In this document: in pieces, positions 11,079 through 23,377 of the stretch | Layout: each line of letters starts with the position of its first letter | Position numbering within the stretch: position 1 is the first letter of the stretch | Origin: Craterostigma plantagineum | Lineage: Eukaryota; Streptophyta; Magnoliopsida; Lamiales; Linderniaceae | DNA length: 64,000 bases | Direction: 5' to 3' | Assembly: GCA_027422505.1 (NCBI GenBank) | Contig: JAPQWV010000310.1 | Span: 62,001 to 126,000, forward strand | Notes under the pieces: generated by a model | Seen by the model: the letters and a program-made list of their open reading frames with translations, nothing else | Told to the model about the DNA's origin: nothing | Database searches by the model: none | Made by a program: the position numbers and the translations under genes

Positions 11079-12991
11079 GATTATGAGGTGATTCTTGGGA
11101 TGGCTGGCTATCGAAATATGGAGCTGTTATCGACTGCAATCGCAAGAAAGTTACATTCAAAACATAAGAGAACGAGCCTTTTACTTTCGTGGGAACAATT
11201 AAGGAAAGAATATTTCTAAAATATCAGCAATAAAAGCACAACGCTTGATCAAGGTGTGATGCGAAGGTTATCTAGTATTCACAGTGAAATCAGAGGAACG
11301 TTCATCTCTAAAATTAGAAGATGTACCAGTGGTGCGAGATTTTCCTGATGTCTTTCCTAAAGAGTTACCAGGACTACCTCCATATCGAGAAATTGAATTT
11401 ACGATTGACCTAATACCAGGGTCTGCTCTAATCTCTAAAACTCCTTATCGATTAACACCGACTAAATTGAAAGAATTGAAAGAACAGTTGGACGATCTAC
11501 TACAAAAGGGATTTATACAACCTAGTTCTTCTCCCAGTTCTGTTTATGCGAAGAAGGATGGATCGATGCGACTATGTATCGATTACAGGGAGCTGAACAA
11601 GATAACAATAAAAAACAAATATTCACTACAAGAATCGACGATTTATTTGATAAGTTACAAGGTGCGACGGTGTTTTCAAAAATAGATTTACGATCGGGGT
11701 ATCATCAATTGAAGGTTCGAGAAGAAGACATCCCCAAGACAGCGTTCAGTACTAGATATGGACACTACGATTCTTAGCTATGTTTTGATGACTAATGGCC
11801 AGCGGCATTTATGGATTTTAAGAATCGGGTGTTCAAAAATTCCTGGACAAGTTTGTCATTGTGTTCATTGATGACATCGAAAACGAAGGAAGAACACGAA
11901 CAACATTTGAAGACTGTTCTTGAAATATTACGGGAAAAAAATTATATGCTAACTTCAAGAAATGTGGGTTCTGATTGAGTCATGTGGCATTTCTAGGGCA
12001 CATTGTTTCTGGAGAAGGAATTTCTGTGGATCCTAGCAAAATTGAAGCTATCAATAATTGGCCTCAACCAACCAATGTCACAGAAGTACGGAGTTTTCTT
12101 GGCTTAGCTGGATACTACAGGAAGTTCATCAAAGCTTTCTCCAAGATCGCCTCAACACTGACGAAACTGACAACGAATGTTCCATTTCATTGGAGCGAGG
12201 AGTGCGAGCAAACTTTTCAGGAATTGAAGAAGCGACTTACCATGGCCCCAGTTCTTACGATACCATCCAGGAACTGGAGGATTTTCGGTTTAGTGACGCA
12301 TCAAAGAATGGACTAGGATATGTTTTAATGCAAAATGGGAACGTGGTTGCTACGCTTCTCGACAATTGAAAGAGTATGAAAAGAACTACCCGACTCATGA
12401 CTTGGAACTAGCTGCGGTGGTTTTTGCTTTAAAAATTATGGAGGCATTATTTATATGGGGAGCAATGTGAAATTTTCACAGACCATAAGAGTCTAAAATA
12501 TTCTTCACTCAGAAGGAATTAAATATGAGGCAACGACGGTGGCTAGAACTTGTCAAAGACTATGATTGTATAATCAGTTAGCATCCAAAGTGAATGTGGT
12601 GGCCGATGCGTTGAGTCAAAAAGCTGTAAGTGCGGAGTTGCAACTTTTGGAAGTGAAGATAGTGCAATTGGGAGAAGTCGAAGCAAAGTTGGCAGCATTA
12701 GCTTTACAACCTACAATATTGGAACAAATGAAGATAGCGCAAAATGATGAGTTGTATCTGAAAATCAAAGACACACAGATGGAACAACCAACATCGGGTT
12801 CAAAATCCAAGAAGATGGAGGTCTATATTACAAGGATGGGTTGTATATTCTAGATAATGCGGCAATTCAAAGAACTATAATGATGGAAGCGCACACCATA
12901 ACTTATTCGGTACATCCAAGAGCTACAAAAATGTATCGGGACTTACAAATAACTATTGGTGGCCGGGAATGAAAAGAGACATTGCGTTGTT
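11079..12991 (+). pseudogene. Ty3/gypsy chromovirus pol fragment: protease tail, RT, RNase H, start of integrase (copy A)
   Basis: Decayed retrotransposon polyprotein. It begins in the protease C-terminus (DYEVILGM) and lacks gag. RT signatures follow: [36 protein letters not shown] and [24 protein letters not shown] and [14 protein letters not shown] mark the RT/connection region. [12 protein letters not shown] then VVADALSQKA mark the end of RNase H. The integrase HHCC region is cut at 12991 by LINE DNA. Several frameshifts and stops occur, including a small deletion near 11778 not shared by B or C. Non-functional; the affinity with Tekay-like chromoviruses comes from the C-terminus preserved in copies B and C. 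Confidence 0.85.
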
Positions 12992-15230
12992 GCCACCTCG
13001 GATTGATCAGGGTCGCCTCCTAATGGGTCTGACTGCCATCGGTACCAGCCTGACCTGGGAATAAATCCCACCCAACCGAGGATACCACCGCGTCGCAGAC
13101 ATAGATACACATTCACTATCATGCCGCTACGTGACCCGCGACTAGACTTCGGGGCCCTATGCGTAGGGGCACCCAACCACCACCATCTAACTCGACCTTG
13201 ATCATGGACGATGATTGGGACACTCAATCATCGCACGTCGCTGCTCCTACCATCGACCACGTCTCCATGGGTGCCAACCATGGCCCTACGTGCTCGATTT
13301 TAGGTCCCCAACAGCCCCCTAATGACATCGGGTTGAGGGTTTCCCCAGCGGGGCCTCGGTTAAATGCTAACCCTGCTTTGCCACAACACCTACCGGACGT
13401 AGCCCCCACCATGGAAAATGCATCGGATGAGGAACCGGTATTGATCCACCCCAATGATCGTCGTTTCTTAGCCACCGGACCACGTCCCCATTGGCCGTGA
13501 GATTAGGGCCGATCATGGTCAATGCCTATAGCACTGAATCACCGAGTCGTACGCCGGCTGAGAAGACAACTACTATGGAACGACAGCTTAGGGCTTTGAC
13601 GAAGGAAGTTAGCCACTATGGGCATAGTGGTTCCAAACCCTTCCAGAGACCGCAGCGGACACCATGAATGCGTCATTTGCTGCCGTGATTCAGGGCGCCA
13701 TAACCAACCGAGATCAACCACGACGTCCCCCCATGAAGCGCCTTGCCTTATCCTACACAGCACCATCGATTATCGACGGCAAAGCTGAGGCGTGCTTGCC
13801 CTGGGAAGTGCTCCAGAAAGGGAAGGCTAGGTGGGACCACACTCTTGTTGGATATTTTCTGGGGAAACGACCATACTTTCCCATGTCGAACGTTTCGCTC
13901 GTTCTATGTGGCCCAAAATCGTTGAGGTGCGAGCAACGATTAATGGCTTTTCAAGTTCAGGTTCGCCACGGTCGAAGCGTTGGGCGCGGTCTTGGAGGGA
14001 GGCCCATGGCTTATGCAAGGGCAGCCCCTCTTCCTCGAGGTGTGGCGGATTGGCATGTCATTTGCGAAAAAGGAACACTTGACCGTCCCACTATGGGTCA
14101 AGCTTCGCAACGTCCCAACGGAACTGTGGACCCAAGAGGGCTTGGGAACTGTTGCGAGCGTGATAGGAAAAGCCACTGTTTGCGGATGCCATGACTGCAC
14201 TGCAAATGCGGAGCGGCTTGAATACGCTAGGGTATGTGTCGAGATGTCACTTGGGGAACCATTCGCTGAACATTTCAACGTTAGAATACCTACAAAGAAG
14301 GGTGGGCAAGTAAGTGTTGTACCTATCCAGGTTGAATACGAGTGGAAACCTAGGAAATTCGCAACATGCTACTCTTGGAACCACAGTGAAAGGAGTTGCC
14401 CGGAGAATCAACCCAAACCGGCCCGACCACAGACTTCCACTTCAGGCCCACCAAAGCCCACACGGCTGAACGAGCAGCCAAGACCACAAGCACAACCTGA
14501 GGGTCCACGAAACTCCACACGGCCGAGTAGCCAATGCACCAACGGCATGCAAGCCCGACCTGAATGGCGCCGTTCGTCCAACAAAAACAAAGCCAAATCT
14601 GTGATCGGGGACACGGCCATGACCAACAACGGCGTGGAAAACAGAGAAAATAGCATCCCTACACCTAAAGTGCACAACGAATCTATTCTTCAGACGACAC
14701 CCACGGATACTATGGCCGAGGAGAATAGGGCCCTTCGCCGCCATATATGGACGGCCACAATAGGCAACCACGGGAGCCAAATGATGGCTGCTCGACAAGC
14801 ACGGCAGCTACTACTACTCCTATAGTTGATCGCCACAACCCGTTTGCAGCATTAGCAGACTTGGAATGGGAACCATCGGTTCTCAGGGTCCTCAAGCAGC
14901 CCTGCACGCGGTTATTCCATGATCCCAGTCGCCTCTTGGAATGTACGTGGTCTAAATAGGTTAGATCACAGATGGACGGTGGGAGAGCTAATCACGAAAT
15001 ATGGGTTGAAGATGATTGGACTGGTTGAGACAAGGGTTTCTGAACCAAATGCATCTACGCTTGCTTATTCTATCAGATCTTGGGATTGATTTTACGACTA
15101 CGAGGACGGACCGGCATCCCGTATTTGGGTTGGATGGGATGCTCGCTACGTGACAGTGATGATTGAGACGGCCAGATCTCAGGTCGTCCACTGCAAGGTC
15201 CATATCTTAGCGGAACGGACTGACATTTCT
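12992..15230 (+). pseudogene. L1-type LINE fragment: ORF1 and start of ORF2 endonuclease
   Basis: The reading falls across several frames. VGYFLGKRPYFP, LEGGPWLMQGQPLFLE, VPLWVKLRNVPTELW and VEYEWKPRKFATCYSWNHSERSC correspond to the DUF4283 and zinc-knuckle region of plant LINE ORF1. The first cysteine of the CX2CX4HX4C knuckle is replaced by phenylalanine. ORF2 begins at the ATG at 14919 with SWNVRGLN, VETRVS and YEDGPASRIWVGWD, the N-terminus of the apurinic-type endonuclease, but stops near 15230 at a copia fragment. The homologue at 55251-61160 is clearly related but quite diverged. Stops and frameshifts make this a relic. It sits exactly at the broken right end of repeat copy A. Confidence 0.85.
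14919..14922 (+). other. ATGA overlap at the LINE ORF1/ORF2 junction
   Basis: ATGA joins the start of ORF2 (MIPVASWNVRG) to a TGA that ends a frame with tail GPQAALHAVIP. The full-length LINE has the same arrangement at 57419-57422, with tail GPKDDAAHQLPHL and start MIQMGSWNVRG. Confidence 0.6.
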
Positions 15231-16348
15231 GAGAGAAGATCCAGCTACTTCCGATCAAGCTATATCCGATGTTGGCTCAACGAGATGGGTTGAGGCTATG
15301 CATGGAGATGGACTCAATGTACTCTAACAAAGTCTGGACTCTTGTAGACCTACCGAGCGGTTTTAGACCAATCGGTTGTAAATGGATATACAAGAGAAAG
15401 ATTGGATCTGACGGACAAGTTGAGACATACAAAGCCAGGTTGGTTGCCAAGGGCTATAACCAAAAGGAGGGAGTCGACTATGAGGAGACTTTCTCGCCTG
15501 TAGCCATGATCAAGTCTATCCGCATAATGCTCGCAATAGCTGCGCACTATGATTATGAGATCTGGCAGATGGACGTCAAAACGGCGTTCCTTACTGGATT
15601 CCTCAAGGAGGAGATCTATATGGAGCGGCCAAAAGGTTTTGAGTCATCATGCAGATGCTCACAAAGTGTGCAAACTGAATCGGTCCATTTACGGATTGAA
15701 ACAGGCCTCTCATAGCTGGAACCTACGTTTCGATGAAGCAGTTCGGAACTTTGGATTCGACAAAAACATAGATGAGCCATGTGTCTACAGAAAGAGCAGT
15801 GGGAGTATGGTGTCGTTCCTTGTATTGTACGTGGATGATATCCTTTTGATAGGAAACGATATCGGGATGCTCTCGTCGATGAAAGCATGGCTTTCAACTG
15901 AGTTCTCCATGAAAGATCTGGGAGAAGCGACGTATGTACTCGGTATTTGCTTGTTCAGGGATCGAGCGAACAGAACGATCGGCTTATCTCAGGCCCTTTA
16001 CTTAGAGAAAATCCTGAAGAAATTCAGAATGGATGACTCTAAGAGAGGGTTCTTACCTATGCGGCATGGGTCCATTTGTCGAAATCAATGTCACCTCAAA
16101 GTGTGGAAGACCGACGACGGATGAGTGGAATACCCTATGCGTCTGCAGTGGGTAGTCTGATGTACGCGATGTTGTGTACACGACCGGACATTGCCTACGC
16201 TGTGAGCGTAGTTAGTCGGTTTCAGGTAAACCCAGGGGAAGGACACTGGACTGCCGTTAAGAATATCTTTAAGTACCTTAGACGGACTAAAGACTTAACG
16301 CTTGTCTATGGAGGAGCGGGGCTAGAAGTAGAAGGTTACACCTTTTCT
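15231..16348 (+). pseudogene. Ty1/copia reverse transcriptase fragment
   Basis: This is the 5'-truncated end of a copia pol gene in three frames. Signatures are WTLVDLPSGFRPIGCKWIYK, KARLVAKGYNQKEGVDYEET, MDVKTAFLTGFL, LNRSIYGLKQAS, the catalytic YVDDIL box, MKDLGEATYVLGI and YASAVGSLMYAMLCTRPDIA. It begins just upstream of the RT domain at the LINE junction (about 15230) and ends before most of RNase H near 16348, where an LTR in the opposite orientation starts. No complete frame remains, so it is inert. Confidence 0.88.
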
Positions 16349-18046
16349 TCAAGACTTCGTCGATGGTGGTGGATGGCACTAGATCGTCACACCGACCTCG
16401 CATTGTACAACGGAATCAGTTCTCTGAAGATGGCTAGAGAGAACTGAGCCGTCGCGTGGGAGAAGCGTGTGTGCGTTCGGTGTGTGTTTTATGTCTTTGG
16501 TTGATTTCGAAAATCACCTCTTTTTTCTCTACCTTGGGAGCACGAAATTCTTAGCCTATTTAAAGGCTTGGATTTCGATATCTTAGTCCTTAAAGTGTGA
16601 GAGATTTTTGCCAAATCTTACTCTCTTTTGAATTCCAAATCCAAACTTAAGGAAACTTACTATTATTAGAAAACTAACTTAAATACCAAGTCAAACTTAG
16701 TATATTTAAATATGGTATGGAATTAGAAATTTAATCCTAAATTAATTTCGAAATTTAAATAAATATATTCCAAATATTTTATTCCATATTTATTTATCTC
16801 AAATATGCAAATTCCGAAAATACTCTCAAAGGCATATTTCGAAATTAGCTTAAGGTGAAATCCAATCTTATCCTCAAGCCCATTAAGCACTTGGGCAAGC
16901 CCAAGTCTTAAAGTTAGTTTCATAAGAAGTCCAACTTCAATCCAATAAATGGCCTGAGGCTCATTAAGGCGTGGCCCAACGGCCCAAGGCCCGTTAAGGC
17001 CCAAATACTTTCTCTCCTTATCAGTACACGTTTGATCCTTTTTAAGCCCGACTCTCTAGGTTCGAATCAATCGGTAAGGGAGGAATCCAAGAGTCTGGTA
17101 GTTACCTAAACAATCCCGCAGTATCGGACCGTAACCTCGATTCAAGTGTGAATTTCGACCTAGTCTTTATCCCAGAACTCACTACAGAAAACAGTGCTAC
17201 GTATAAACCCTTCAACTGTGTCCCAATCAAGTGAGAGCCATGTTCCATGTCAAACTCACTAAACTCGATTCTATGATAGAACAGAGACGAGGCAAATTAC
17301 CAAACTACCCTCCATGTCTCACATGAGTTAGTTCAATACCTTGGCCAAGGATTTCGTAGTTTTCCGTCGCCGTCCTCATAGGACACTTATCTCGATTACT
17401 TTCACACCGTGAATCCGTACTCAGCGATCTAAGCCCGGCAATCACAAATCGTCATCAAGACCGCATCTGGCCCGCTGACCCATGCAACAGCAAATCGGGT
17501 CGAGGGGAACCAGTGACAGTCGAGACTTCGAAGTCAACTCCATCAAAGCCCCTTTCGGTCTAAGGTTCACGTAGACTACTATAGTGTTGTCGCCGATCAT
17601 TGACACTCCTTGAGTAATAAGCCAGGTTCAACCGTACGACCCGTGAGTCAGTGTCCATGAAACGAGTCAATTCCTTGATTCGATTCGTATCATAAGTCAT
17701 GACCCCCGCTTCCAAGCGAGATATCGGCACACGATAGGTCATCGACAATTAACCCGTGATCTGTTATCCAGCACCCAACTGGAGCCTCAGGCTTACGGAC
17801 ATTTAATGTTCGAGGTTAAGAGTTCCTCTCTCGTACCCATCGAGAAGTGACTCAACTCGACACATTTAGATTTGTTCATTTATTGCTTTACCGGATGCTA
17901 AGTAAGAACTCTTATATCCAATAAACGAACAATGCCTTTCATTAAACACACGAAAATATCTAATTACACAAAAGGTCGAATGATAAATAATCTAATGCCA
18001 TATACAATCTAGTCCTTGTATAGCATTCGAGGGCATATTCCTAACA
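16349..18046 (-). mobile_element. Copia-type LTR, minus orientation, 3'-truncated (left arm of hairpin)
   Basis: On the minus strand it starts TGTTAGGAATATGCCC at 18046 and runs leftward through family blocks (CTTAGACCGAAAGGGGC, CAAGTGAGAGCC-type wording, TAGGTAACTACCAGACTC). It breaks off at 16349 against the copia RT fragment. Its partner LTR ends CCTAACA, so the family has TGTTAGG...CCTAACA termini. Part of the LTR near 16500-17040 is AT-rich with long TTAAAT/AATTTA runs. Confidence 0.7.
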
Positions 18047-19470
18047 AACCGATCACGGCTTATTTGTCGATGATCTATCGTGTGCCGATATCTCGCTTGG
18101 AAGTGGATGTCATGACTTGTGGTACGAATCGAATCAAGGAGAATATCGTTTCTTGGACACTGGCTCACGGGTCGTACAGTCGAATATGGCTTATTACTCA
18201 AGGAGTGTCAATGGCCGACGACAACACTATAGTAGACTACGTGACTCTTAGACCGAAAGGGGCTTTGATGTAGTTGACTTCAAAGTCTCGACTGTCACTG
18301 GTTCCCTCGTCCCGATTTGTTGTTGCATGGGTCAGCGGGGCAGATGCGGTCTTGATGACGATTTGTGATTGCCAGGCTCAGACCGTCAAGTACGGATTCA
18401 CAGTCTCGTAAGTAATTGAGACAAGTGTTCCATGTGGACGACGACGGGAAATTACAAAATCTTTGGCCAATAGATTGAACTAACTCATGTTAGACATGAA
18501 GGGTAGTTTACTAATTTGCCTCGTCTCCGTTTATCATAGAATCGAGTTCAGTGACTTTGACATAGACCATGACTCTCACTTGATTGGGACACAGCTGAAG
18601 GTTACGTAGTACTATAATCTATATTGAGGTTCTGTAATAAAGACTGGGTCAAAATTCGCACTCGAATCGGGTTACGGTCCGATACTGTGGGATTGGCTAG
18701 GTAACTACCGGACTCTTGGATTCCACCCTTGCTGATTGAGTCGAACCTAGAGAGTTGTGCTTAAAAAGGATCATCAACGTGTACTAATAAGGAGAGAAAG
18801 TGTTTTGGGCCTTAACGGGCCTTGGGCCGTTGGGGCGCGCCTTAAGGGCCTCGGGCCGTTTAATGGATCGAAGTCGGACTTCGTATGAAACAAACTTTAA
18901 GACTTGGGCTTGACCAAGTGCTTATAAGGCTTGAGGGTAAAATTGGAACCCTAAGCTGATTTTCGAATTAAACCTTGGGAATTAATTTCGAAAATTAAAT
19001 ATAAATATGGATAAAATATATTTGGAATATTATTTATTTTGAATTGGAAATTTCGAATTTAATCTAGGATTAAATTTTGATTTTAATACCATATATAAGA
19101 TACTTAATTTGACTTGGTATTTAATTTAGTTGTCTAATTATGGTAAGTTTGTTAGTATGAATTTGAATTCAAGTGGAGAGATACAAATGGCAAAAATCTC
19201 TAAAAAATCTTTAGGAGTAAAATGAAAATCTCAAACCCTTGAATGGGTGAAGATTTCGATCCTAAGCATTATAAATAGGGCGGCCCTATTCATAATTTAG
19301 AGAGTGATTTTCGAAATTACTAAGGCACAAAACACACACCGAACGCACACACTTTCTCCTACGCGATGGCTCAGTTCTCTCTAGCCATCTTTAGAGAACT
19401 GATTCAATGGTACACTGCGAGGTCGGCGTGACGATCAAGTGCGATCCACCACTATCGACGTAGTCTTTAA
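16349..19470. repeat. Large inverted repeat, about 1.4-kb arms with about 290-base spacer
   Basis: Arms are roughly 16349-17761 and 18050-19470. For example, CACTAGATCGTCACACCGAC at about 16378 pairs with GTCGGCGTGACGATCAAGTG at 19423-19442. CGATAGGTCATCGAC at the inner edge of the left arm pairs with GTCGATGATCTATCG at the inner edge of the right arm. Arms look roughly 85-90 percent alike by eye. The spacer is the unpaired 5' part of the left LTR. Confidence 0.85.
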
Positions 19471-19655
19471 GAAAAGGATGAGGAGCTGCCACGCGTGTCA
19501 ACTGGTAAATCTCTACGGGTTTGATCCGCCCTACTACGTGTCTATATGTTACTATTCTGATCCGAGCTACGAGGGCATTCGGGAACCCGAAAATTTTTTG
19601 TTCTGCGCCGTACCCGGAGACGCCACGTCTCCGGGAGACACCGGGTAGCCTAACA
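18047..19655 (+). mobile_element. Copia-type LTR, plus orientation, 5'-truncated (right arm of hairpin)
   Basis: It mirrors the minus-strand LTR to its left but lacks the first 280-300 bases. It ends CCTAACA at 19655, the inverted complement of the TGTTAGG that opens the left LTR. A GC-rich perfect stem lies just before that end. The last 185 bases have no partner in the left arm. Confidence 0.7.
19613..19635. other. Perfect GC-rich stem-loop near LTR 3' end
   Basis: CCCGGAGACG at 19613-19622 and CGTCTCCGGG at 19626-19635 are exact complements separated by CCA. It lies 20 bases before the CCTAACA end, so it would be in U5 of the element RNA. Confidence 0.6.
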
Positions 19656-21179
19656 GTTTTGCCCTCTTCTTCATTGTTGCCTGAAGGTCACTCATCAAAG
19701 AATTATCTTCTCACCAAGGTTTTGAAACCGGGTGGTTTCGAAACAAAGCGAAAATTTTAGTGGTTTAAACTTTATTGTTTGCATGGTATAAAATTGGAGT
19801 AAAGCCGATTCCAAAAAAATTATAAAAATTTATTTTCACGTAGCAATAATCAAATAAATACGAATATGTTACATAAATTGGAGGTCTAAAATAAAAGTAA
19901 AATGTCTTAAGTTATCAATAATTAATTGTAAAATGACTGTCAAAATAGGCCAGGTAGGATTTTACTATTTTTATATATTTTTGTAATATGTTACAAAAAT
20001 TAATTTTATAAACAAAATTATTATATTCTATTTTTTTATATATTTTTCAAATATTTGTTATATATAATACATAGAAACATTTAATTTTATGAACACAAAC
20101 TACTATACTTTACATATTTATGTATTCACCGCTTTCGCTATGCTGCTCTTTCCGAGCAGTTATGCAACTCCTCTCTAAGCGCTCATTTTTCTAGAATTAT
20201 AATGAATAATTTATATTAAAAATGAAATAATAAAGTTTTTAAAAATAAAAATTAAAAAATTTAAAAAATTATAGCGCCGATGGGCTCGGCCGAGTAGGCC
20301 CGGCCCATGGCTTTGCGAGCACGGGCCTTGGATCATTTGGCCCGTTCAAATTCGGGGCCCCACCTCACCGGTAAAAGAACGAGCGGCCCGCTAAATCCTA
20401 GCATGGCCCGCCCGCCTCCCATTTTTTCAGCTACAGTTATCATAAAGTCAATACTAAATTTTCTTAGATTTATATATATTTTTCCTTTTATTAGTATTTT
20501 CTAATTTTAATAATTTAAATATGAATCGGGTAGGATGTTTGACCGGTCCGTCAGAATCGACCGGTTCAGTTCCAAAAATCGTGCTTCTCACATGTGAAAT
20601 TGAAACGAATCTCTGAAAGTTGATTGGTGAGAAGACTTTGACTGGGTGATCTGTAATTTTTATACTTGGATTAATATAATTTGTGTAATTTTAAACTTAC
20701 ATGAATATAATTTGTTTTCTTCTCTGTGAATGTATGATTAAAACGAATCTGAAACACTTAAATTTCCAATATAAATCTAGAACGAAAAAAGCCTCTATGA
20801 CCCCATGGCAAGGAGAGGAATCACCAGTGTTTTTTCGTTTTTTAATATAATTCGTTTTTTGTTTTCCTTTTTCTTGTTGCGCTTTCTTTGTTCGTATTTT
20901 AGTTTCGCCGTTGCTCGTTTGGTGTTTGTTATGCTTGTGCTTTTTGGTTGTGTTGCTTTTGTTTTGGTGTGGAATCATTCCTTTGTTTCGCTTTTTAGTC
21001 ATTTTTTGTTCCAGTTAGTGTATTTGTTGTGTGGTTTATGTTGTTATGGGTTTCTTCGCTTGCATTGTGTTTGTCTAGTAGGTTCGTTGTTCTCGTTTGC
21101 TTGAAAGCACGTTTCATTTGCTTGTTCGTAGTTTGCTTGTTCTGACAAATTGTGTCTGTTGTATGTTCTTACCATATCG
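19656..21179. other. Intergenic DNA between TE cluster and repeat copy B
   Basis: No gene is supported. 19760-20275 is very AT-rich. 20276-20430 is GC-rich with repeated GGCCCG/CGGGCC words and may be part of a non-autonomous hAT-like element, but no terminal repeats could be fixed. 20820-21180 is strongly T- and G-biased on the plus strand. A 99-codon hydrophobic ORF at 20805-21104 follows from that T bias. Part of this stretch may belong to copy B, because the corresponding stretch of copy A is off the window. Confidence 0.4.
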
Positions 21180-23163
21180 ACTTTGGGAGCAGGTTGCTCC
21201 CCTTGTAGGAGCTCATTACTCCCGTTGTTGAGCTATTTTGTCCCTTGTGGAAGTGTCATTCTCGAAGAAAGGATTTAAAAGTGGAAGTGATAAGTTAGGA
21301 TTTTGCGTTTATTTCTTTACCCGTGAAAGTGCACTTTCGATCATGATATACCTAAAATTGCCTCGAATATCCTATATTTATGTTTAAACTTATTTTCGAT
21401 AGATGTCCGAGCAAACGAGAGTCGGCAAAGGGAAAATAATGGCACTTTAAAACGATTTGAATCTTAGGGGATCTTCTTGCAATTCTCTACATTATTTGGA
21501 GCGGCCTTGCAATTTACCAGATTTTTCCTATTATTTGGCATTATAGGACGTGAAGAGCACAGGATGGAGAATATTTTATTTGCCAAGAAGGGAAATACAC
21601 ATGCAAGGAAAACGAAAAGGTCAAAAACCAACTTGACCAAGTGCTCTCATTCAAAGTTGATTCGGATAGAAGCAAGGAAAGAGAGAGAAGAGTCTTATTA
21701 TTCACGTTTGAATATTCATATGTGAGAGCTGCAAGGAAATAAGAAGTCAAATATGACTATATGACTTGAAGATTCGAATATTATAAGAGATTAGACTTAG
21801 TTGCTTAAGTCGGTAATCGATTTCTATTCTGTATAAGAGAGACGAGCTGGGGGCGCTGCAAAAAGAAAGAGAGACCGACGACAGAAAATAAATTAGAGAG
21901 CTCTGCACAGCGAAAGCTTAAGAGCTGATTGACGGCTGAAATAAAAGGGCAGACTTCGACGGCCGAGGAGAAGAACTGACGACTGAAAATAAAGAGACGA
22001 CGCGAACACCGAAAAGGGCGAATTTCTTACCTTTTAATATTTCGCTTTCGACAATGTTTTCTTTTGATTCGTTGTCGTTTTCGTATGTTAATATGCTAGG
22101 CTAATTTTTTTTGTGATTGAGGCCGTGTGAGGCCGAATTATGACTACGTATTAATGCAATTATTATCTATTTAATCATATGAGTTAAGTTATGTATTCTT
22201 TGTTTGTGCTTCATATGCGTACGTGTGATTGGCCTCCATGCGTATGATTATTGATTGGTTTATGAGACGGACTAAGTGATTAGACTGATTAGAACAAAAC
22301 ATTGAATACCACTACGTAAAACCGACCAGAGATGGAATTCGGTTTCGTATGTGTGGTTTCCGATATTTTAGGCGACGAAAGTGTCTAAACTCGGGGAATT
22401 TCATAAAGATCGAATGCACGTATAGGAACTACAGTCATATAGACATATAGTTGATTGGTTCTCTATTTACGTAGGGTTGCTATCGCGGGACAAACGAGTA
22501 GCACGTATGTTAGGAAATTCTACCTTGACTATGATTCATATTGATTAGATAGATTAGATTGCATGAGGACGTAGGAATAATTCGTGTCGAGCATGTGTCT
22601 TAATCACGTCGTCGTCTGCTGTTCTATCCTCATCTGTTTTATTTGCGTTTATTTTATTATTTGCGTTGTTTATCTCTTTTATCGAATCATCAAAACTATA
22701 AAAATTCCGTTAGTCTAAATTAGAATTAGAAATATTATCTTAGAATTAATCGAGCTGTCTTCGTGGATCGATACTCGGACTTCGCCCGTTTTATACTACT
22801 TGCACGACCTAGTACACTTGCTAGTATTTGAGCGTGTCAGGAAGTTGGACAAAGTGTTGAGTGTCGTAGATCAGATTTGATATGTAAAATTTCGGAATGT
22901 TAGATCTATCTGTAATATGTTCTTTAATTCTCTTGTACGATCTTTTGTCTTGCTTTCTTTCGATTTTATTTGTGTATTTTTTTATCTTTTATTTATGTTT
23001 GTTTCTCTCTACGTAAGAGTTTTCTTCCCGGATGGTCAAATGTATTCGGAGGGGACATTTGGGCTCTTTAGCTTATGTAAATTTGCTAGTTATTAGTAAA
23101 CTTTTGCTTGAAATAAAAAACGGAACACTTATGTTCGTCTTCTCACATTTCATTTCAAATCTT
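21180..23163 (+). other. Gypsy-like non-coding DNA, possible LTR end (copy B)
   Basis: Counterpart of 1-1980. About six substitutions and a few single-base indels separate the two by eye. The possible Athila/Tat-like LTR end is near 22740-22840. Confidence 0.35.
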
Positions 23164-23377
23164 GATTAAAACCAACAATTTGACTGGTCTTTTATCACGC
23201 TTCTAGGAACAGTTTGAAGGAAGTGTAAGAGTAAACAACCATGAGATATTAATCGTCGGTAGCCTTGTAATAGAAAACGCAGCATCTTACTAGCAAAGAA
23301 CACAAAACTCGAGCACAAACGCAAACCATCTCCGCAACAGAATAAACGCGAACTCTTAACAATACAGCAGCTTCCCA

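Larger units (their letters stand above)
1..12991 (+). repeat. Segmental repeat block, copy A
   Basis: This stretch recurs almost base for base at 21180-34186 with an offset near 21.18 kb. Its last part also matches 44936-53020. It holds gypsy-like non-coding DNA, UTP18, two copia LTR fragments, two antisense LTR-like tracts and the first half of a gypsy pol gene. Differences from copy B are scattered substitutions and one- to few-base indels. The left end lies off the window. The right end is abrupt: at 12991 the pol reading, in the integrase zinc-finger region, is replaced by LINE sequence, while copy B continues through integrase and chromodomain. The repeat is seen directly; true tandem duplication versus assembly duplication cannot be settled here. 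Confidence 0.93.

Noticed and set aside
13159..14825. Host genes in the 13-15 kb region
   Set aside because: The readings contain DUF4283 and zinc-knuckle motifs in several frames and lead into a LINE endonuclease, so this is a decayed ORF1.
20276..20430. CpG-island promoter of an unseen gene
   Set aside because: The GGCCCG-rich stretch resembles repetitive element interiors, and no downstream coding frame was found.
20805..21104. 99-residue hydrophobic ORF resembling a membrane protein
   Set aside because: Its phenylalanine/leucine/valine content follows from the T-rich strand. No recognisable family, no copy-to-copy conservation can be tested, and it sits in transposon-rich DNA.
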